Shown piece by piece: positions 61,097 through 64,000 of a DNA stretch of 64,000 bases (the first letter of the stretch is position 1; each line of letters opens with the position of its first letter). The position numbers and the translations under genes are program-made. The notes under the pieces were generated by a model. It saw nothing but the letters and a program-made list of their open reading frames with translations, did no database searches and was not told where the DNA came from. The stretch is from Halobacteriovoraceae bacterium. GTDB lineage: Bacteria > Bdellovibrionota > Bacteriovoracia > Bacteriovoracales > Bacteriovoracaceae. The DNA is taken from NCBI GenBank assembly GCA_002713145.1, contig PAVS01000013.1:1-64000 (forward strand). Direction: 5' to 3'.

Positions 61097-62611
61097 TTAT
61101 TTAATGGTATAACTTTGCTGAACTTCCTCGCCACCTCGTGACATTCCCAGCTTTAAACTATTTAAATTTGCAATCGTACCAAAGAGAGTCATGATCTGAT
61201 TCAAGTTCTGAATAGGCTCTCCATTGATCGAATTGATAATATCTCCGTCCCCAACACCTAAAGAGGCAAAAATCCCATCAGGCTGAACTTCAACAATTTT
61301 GAATGAAATCGTTCCATCCGGGTTGTTGATTTGAATTGCTCTCGCCTGGGTGAGGAGGGTACTCATATCTTGTAGTTTCTCTTTTAATACACTTCTCTCA
61401 ACGGTGAAGTCATTCCCATCATTTTTAATACCTTTCACTTCTTTAAGGCTCTTTTTATAGGCCCTTGCTTGATTTTTTGGCATAATTTGTATTGGGTTTC
61501 GACGTCGATCTTCTTTCATCGCAGTGCTTGGTATCGATTCACAGTTTCCATTTTCTAAATTTCTCACCAAGAGTTCTGTACGGTTGATGCGATCTACTTT
61601 GGCCATATCTTTAATTTTTTGGCCTTCACGAATATGATCAATTTTATTCGAACGAATAGAAACACTGGCGATGGATTTCACAGAGTCTTGTAAAACAATA
61701 GTGTGGTGCAATTTTATAGGCAGGGAAGACTTGGAATCAGCCTTCACACATATCTCTTGAGATTTAGGCTTACTGATAGGTGTTTTTTTGGCCACTGTCT
61801 GTGATGTTTTAAAAAGGTTTGCGGTGCGAACTGTATCTAAATCTGAGCTTTGTAACATTTTTGAGGTGTCGATATTGATAGCACTGCCCTTTCCAGAGTT
61901 TGCATAATTGGGCTTGCCTTGGATAAAGATTCCCATTAATTCAGCAATAATAAAAATAATAAGTAGGGCGACTGAAATTTGAAAAAAGTGATGAACTTTT
62001 TGATTTTTCTGAGGATTGAGAATACGGTCGATAAGTTTATTCCACTGAACCTCGGACACTTTTGATTTAAGCTTTTCAACTTCTAGTGAGACTTTGGTAT
62101 CACCGGCTCCTTCTCGAGGTGGTTTCATCGCTTGGTTCAGATCTTTTTTGTTTAAATTTCTAAAACGATCCATGAAACGAGTGGATAAAAGGTCTAGTTT
62201 GTCTTTGAAGGTAAGCTTACCTTCATCGATATCAATCTCACCTTCGGTAAAAGTTTTGTTGTTGAAGGTGTAATCAAATTCATCTTCTTGATCAAGCTCT
62301 TTTTTGGCACTTGCTGCAGCTTCTTGTTCCACCACTTCATCGATATCGTCGAAGTCTAAATCAGATTCATCTTCAAGAGGAGGGAGTTCATCTAAGCTGA
62401 TTTCTTTGGTTGCATTATCTTCATCAAGGGCTTCATCATCTGAGTAATGTAGAGCAGAATCATCTTCTTCTAATTGTTGATCAAAAAATACTTCATCTAA
62501 ATCATCAGACTTTTTATTTTTCTGTTTCAATTTATTTAATAAGTTGCGAATTTTACTCATTAACTTATTGTCCAAAAATTTTTTTAACATAGCAAGTAAA
62601 GAGTTGGTCAA
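61097..62611 (-). CDS. gspC: Type II secretion protein GspC with long acidic cytoplasmic N-terminus
   Basis: 504 residues from a TTG with AGG 5 bases upstream; ATGs at 62590 and 62560 are alternatives. Residues 30-120 are very acidic (LDELPPLEDESDLDFDDIDE). A membrane helix near residue 215 (FFQISVALLIIFIIAELMGI) is followed by the HR domain (VRTANLFKTSQ ... VLQDSVKSIASVSI) and a C-terminal PDZ-like domain (VEVQPDGIFASLGVGDGDII). Normal GspC has only about 20-50 residues before the helix; here there are more than 200. It links the secretin to the inner platform. Confidence 0.9.
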   Translation of the reverse strand: MTNSLLAMLKKFLDNKLMSKIRNLLNKLKQKNKKSDDLDEVFFDQQLEEDDSALHYSDDEALDEDNATKEISLDELPPLEDESDLDFDDIDEVVEQEAAASAKKELDQEDEFDYTFNNKTFTEGEIDIDEGKLTFKDKLDLLSTRFMDRFRNLNKKDLNQAMKPPREGAGDTKVSLEVEKLKSKVSEVQWNKLIDRILNPQKNQKVHHFFQISVALLIIFIIAELMGIFIQGKPNYANSGKGSAINIDTSKMLQSSDLDTVRTANLFKTSQTVAKKTPISKPKSQEICVKADSKSSLPIKLHHTIVLQDSVKSIASVSIRSNKIDHIREGQKIKDMAKVDRINRTELLVRNLENGNCESIPSTAMKEDRRRNPIQIMPKNQARAYKKSLKEVKGIKNDGNDFTVERSVLKEKLQDMSTLLTQARAIQINNPDGTISFKIVEVQPDGIFASLGVGDGDIINSINGEPIQNLNQIMTLFGTIANLNSLKLGMSRGGEEVQQSYTIK

Positions 62612-62617
62612 TATTAC

Positions 62618-62647
62618 CTGACAGAACGAAATTCTTCTCGCTATAAT
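62618..62647 (+). promoter_or_regulatory. Promoter of a predicted leaderless lipoprotein mRNA
   Basis: CTGACA (62618-62623), 18-base spacer, TATAAT (62642-62647), then only 5 bases before the ATG at 62653. No ribosome site. The divergent gspC start is 41 bases away, so the region is shared by two promoters. Confidence 0.72.
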
Positions 62648-62652
62648 AACTT

Positions 62653-64000
62653 ATGAAGGAACTTCGATACTTGACTATATTACTCTTTCTGGTGAGTTGT
62701 AGCTCTGGCCATCATAAAAATTCTGAAGTTAATTTTGATAAAACGCTAGATTCTATAGGAGAAGAGGTAAGTGAGAAGATTGAAAAGTCCGCTCCGGCCT
62801 TTGTAGATCAGGCTCGGGAATTTGGACTTGAAAATATAGAGGCTTATAATTTTAACGTGGTTGATCTTAACGGAGACGATTACTCGGATATAGTCGTTAT
62901 ACCTTCTTTTTACTCTCAGCCAGTTTTTTATTATTACAATATTTTTGAAAAAAAATTTATTAAGGGGGAAAGCCCTTTTGATAGTCCCATTAAAGCCAGC
63001 TACCTCCTTTTTTATGATTTAAATAAAGACAATATCTTAGACGTTATTGTAGGTGTGCTTAATCAAAAAACAGAATTAAGCACTGAGCCCTTTCGAATCT
63101 TTTATGGGGAAAAGAATAAACTAAATGAATTGAGTTTCAAGCCAAGCTCTCACAAATTTGATTCTTATCCCAATTCTTCAGTGGGTCTCATTGATTATGA
63201 TTTAGATGGAGATTTGGATCTTTATATTGGAAACTGGTTTTTTCGCTATAAAGGCAATCCTATTCCTCATAAAGACTTTTTGTTTGAAAATAAAAAAGAT
63301 AAGTATTTTGATGTCACGGAGTTATTGATTGGGGAGAATAAGCAAACTGAGTTTGAAACCATGCATGTAAATGCAACTCCAACTTATAGTGTTCAAATTT
63401 GCGATATGGATCAAAATGGATATCCTGATGTACTCACCACTTCCACGAATAGCTATCGCAATAATCTTTGGATAAATTCCTATAAATTCAGAGAGCAAAA
63501 ACGCTATTTTGCTAATGCAGGTATAAGCTCAGGCTTTGCTGCCGACCCAGAAGGACTCCTCAATACACAAGGGGGAGGGAGAACTTTTGGTCTCGCCTGT
63601 GCCGATTATAACAACGATGGCATTATGGATGTTTTCCTAGGAGAGTTAACCCATAACTACGATCACCAAGGGATTGATCGCTCAAGTATTCTTACGGGAA
63701 GAACCCTTAAAAATCATCCCCGCTTTTATCGGACAGAATACACTCAAGATTCGTTTGATCCTAATTGGCATCAAGCTGATAGACGTGCTTTATGGTTAGA
63801 CTTTAACAACGATGGATTATTAGATCTCATCATTGATAACTCCGGTTACCCTCCTTATTCTAAAATGATTGTGTTTAGACAACTTCCTGACCACTCCTTT
63901 ATGAGTGTGAGTGATGAATTAGGCTTGAATATTCTCAATCCTATCGCCACCGTGATGTTGGACGTCAATAGAGACGGGAAGATGGATATACTCACGGCTC
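62653..64000 (+). CDS. FG-GAP/VCBS-repeat lipoprotein, partial (C-terminus beyond right edge)
   Basis: 449 codons visible, starting MKELRYLTILLFLVSCSSG with a lipobox LVSC (lipid on Cys16). At least seven Ca-binding FG-GAP-type repeats follow: DLNGDDYSDIVV, DLNKDNILDVIVG, DYDLDGDLDLYIG, DMDQNGYPDVLT, DYNNDGIMDVFLG, DFNNDGLLDLIID and DVNRDGKMDILT. These form a beta-propeller, here of the ASPIC/VCBS type, on the cell surface or in the periplasm. It lies divergent from gspC; export by the type II system is possible but not shown. The start fits a leaderless message. Confidence 0.85.
   Translation, partial: MKELRYLTILLFLVSCSSGHHKNSEVNFDKTLDSIGEEVSEKIEKSAPAFVDQAREFGLENIEAYNFNVVDLNGDDYSDIVVIPSFYSQPVFYYYNIFEKKFIKGESPFDSPIKASYLLFYDLNKDNILDVIVGVLNQKTELSTEPFRIFYGEKNKLNELSFKPSSHKFDSYPNSSVGLIDYDLDGDLDLYIGNWFFRYKGNPIPHKDFLFENKKDKYFDVTELLIGENKQTEFETMHVNATPTYSVQICDMDQNGYPDVLTTSTNSYRNNLWINSYKFREQKRYFANAGISSGFAADPEGLLNTQGGGRTFGLACADYNNDGIMDVFLGELTHNYDHQGIDRSSILTGRTLKNHPRFYRTEYTQDSFDPNWHQADRRALWLDFNNDGLLDLIIDNSGYPPYSKMIVFRQLPDHSFMSVSDELGLNILNPIATVMLDVNRDGKMDILTA

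Noticed and set aside
1-64000. Prophage, transposon, defence or toxin-antitoxin island
   Set aside because: I found no integrase, transposase, capsid, restriction, CRISPR or paired toxin genes. The XRE gene at the left edge is alone in view and could belong to such a locus only beyond the window.

Overview
The window is 64 kb of compact, AT-rich bacterial chromosome made almost wholly of housekeeping and envelope genes. I see no phage, insertion sequence, integron or CRISPR array. The gene set suggests a Gram-negative of the delta-proteobacterial / Bdellovibrionota type, perhaps Bacteriovorax- or Halobacteriovorax-like: a full type II secretion operon including GspN, a TRAP transporter with a TatT lipoprotein, an orphan CpaF ATPase, an ihfA-like/MerR pair, a HemC-HemD-like fusion and many small secreted proteins of unknown function. 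This placement is an inference from gene content only.

Layout. 1-4.9 kb (minus): a partial XRE regulator, tRNA-Gly(GCC), a unit with an EpmB/KamA-type radical SAM enzyme, a degenerate receiver/HD-GYP-like protein and a possible 2OG-Fe(II) oxygenase, then a DnaQ-like exonuclease. 5-10.8 kb: lpdA and a dihydrolipoamide acyltransferase (E2), a coiled-coil protein, a YrdC/YciO protein, rarA and rpsU. 10.8-19.6 kb: a LolA-like protein with a beta-barrel, ileS of the eukaryote-like class, a FecR-domain protein, maf and small secreted or basic proteins. 19.9-25.2 kb: TRAP operon tatT-dctP-dctQ-dctM plus a secreted protein of unknown function. 25.2-30.6 kb: a HAD phosphatase, a group of poorly known genes around a DUF6178-like protein, and cpaF. 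30.6-36.9 kb (minus): heme operon hemA-hemC(D)-hemL-kinase-regulator-hemE, divergent from a Na/Pi cotransporter followed by gshA. 40.9-48.5 kb: a GMP reductase/IMPDH-family enzyme, a PlsB-like acyltransferase, an RNA methyltransferase, infC-rpmI-rplT, an ihfA-like gene, merR and a polyprenyl synthase. 48.5-62.6 kb (minus): gspC-D-E-F-G-H-I-J-K-L-M-N running into the polyprenyl synthase gene. The right edge holds a partial FG-GAP/VCBS lipoprotein.

The most interesting signals are regulatory and architectural. (1) Several genes have a good -35/-10 with the -10 only 5-7 bases from the ATG and no ribosome binding site, which predicts leaderless mRNAs (DnaQ-like, hemA, the VCBS lipoprotein, probably rarA and others). 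(2) infC most likely starts at an AUA codon 72 bases upstream of the first conventional start. (3) A Pho-box-like direct repeat with 11-bp period lies between the heme operon, which encodes its own OmpR-type two-component system, and a phosphate transporter. (4) All eight convergent gene pairs abut or overlap at their 3' ends with no terminator between them. (5) HemA is short and HemC carries a HemD-like C-terminal half.
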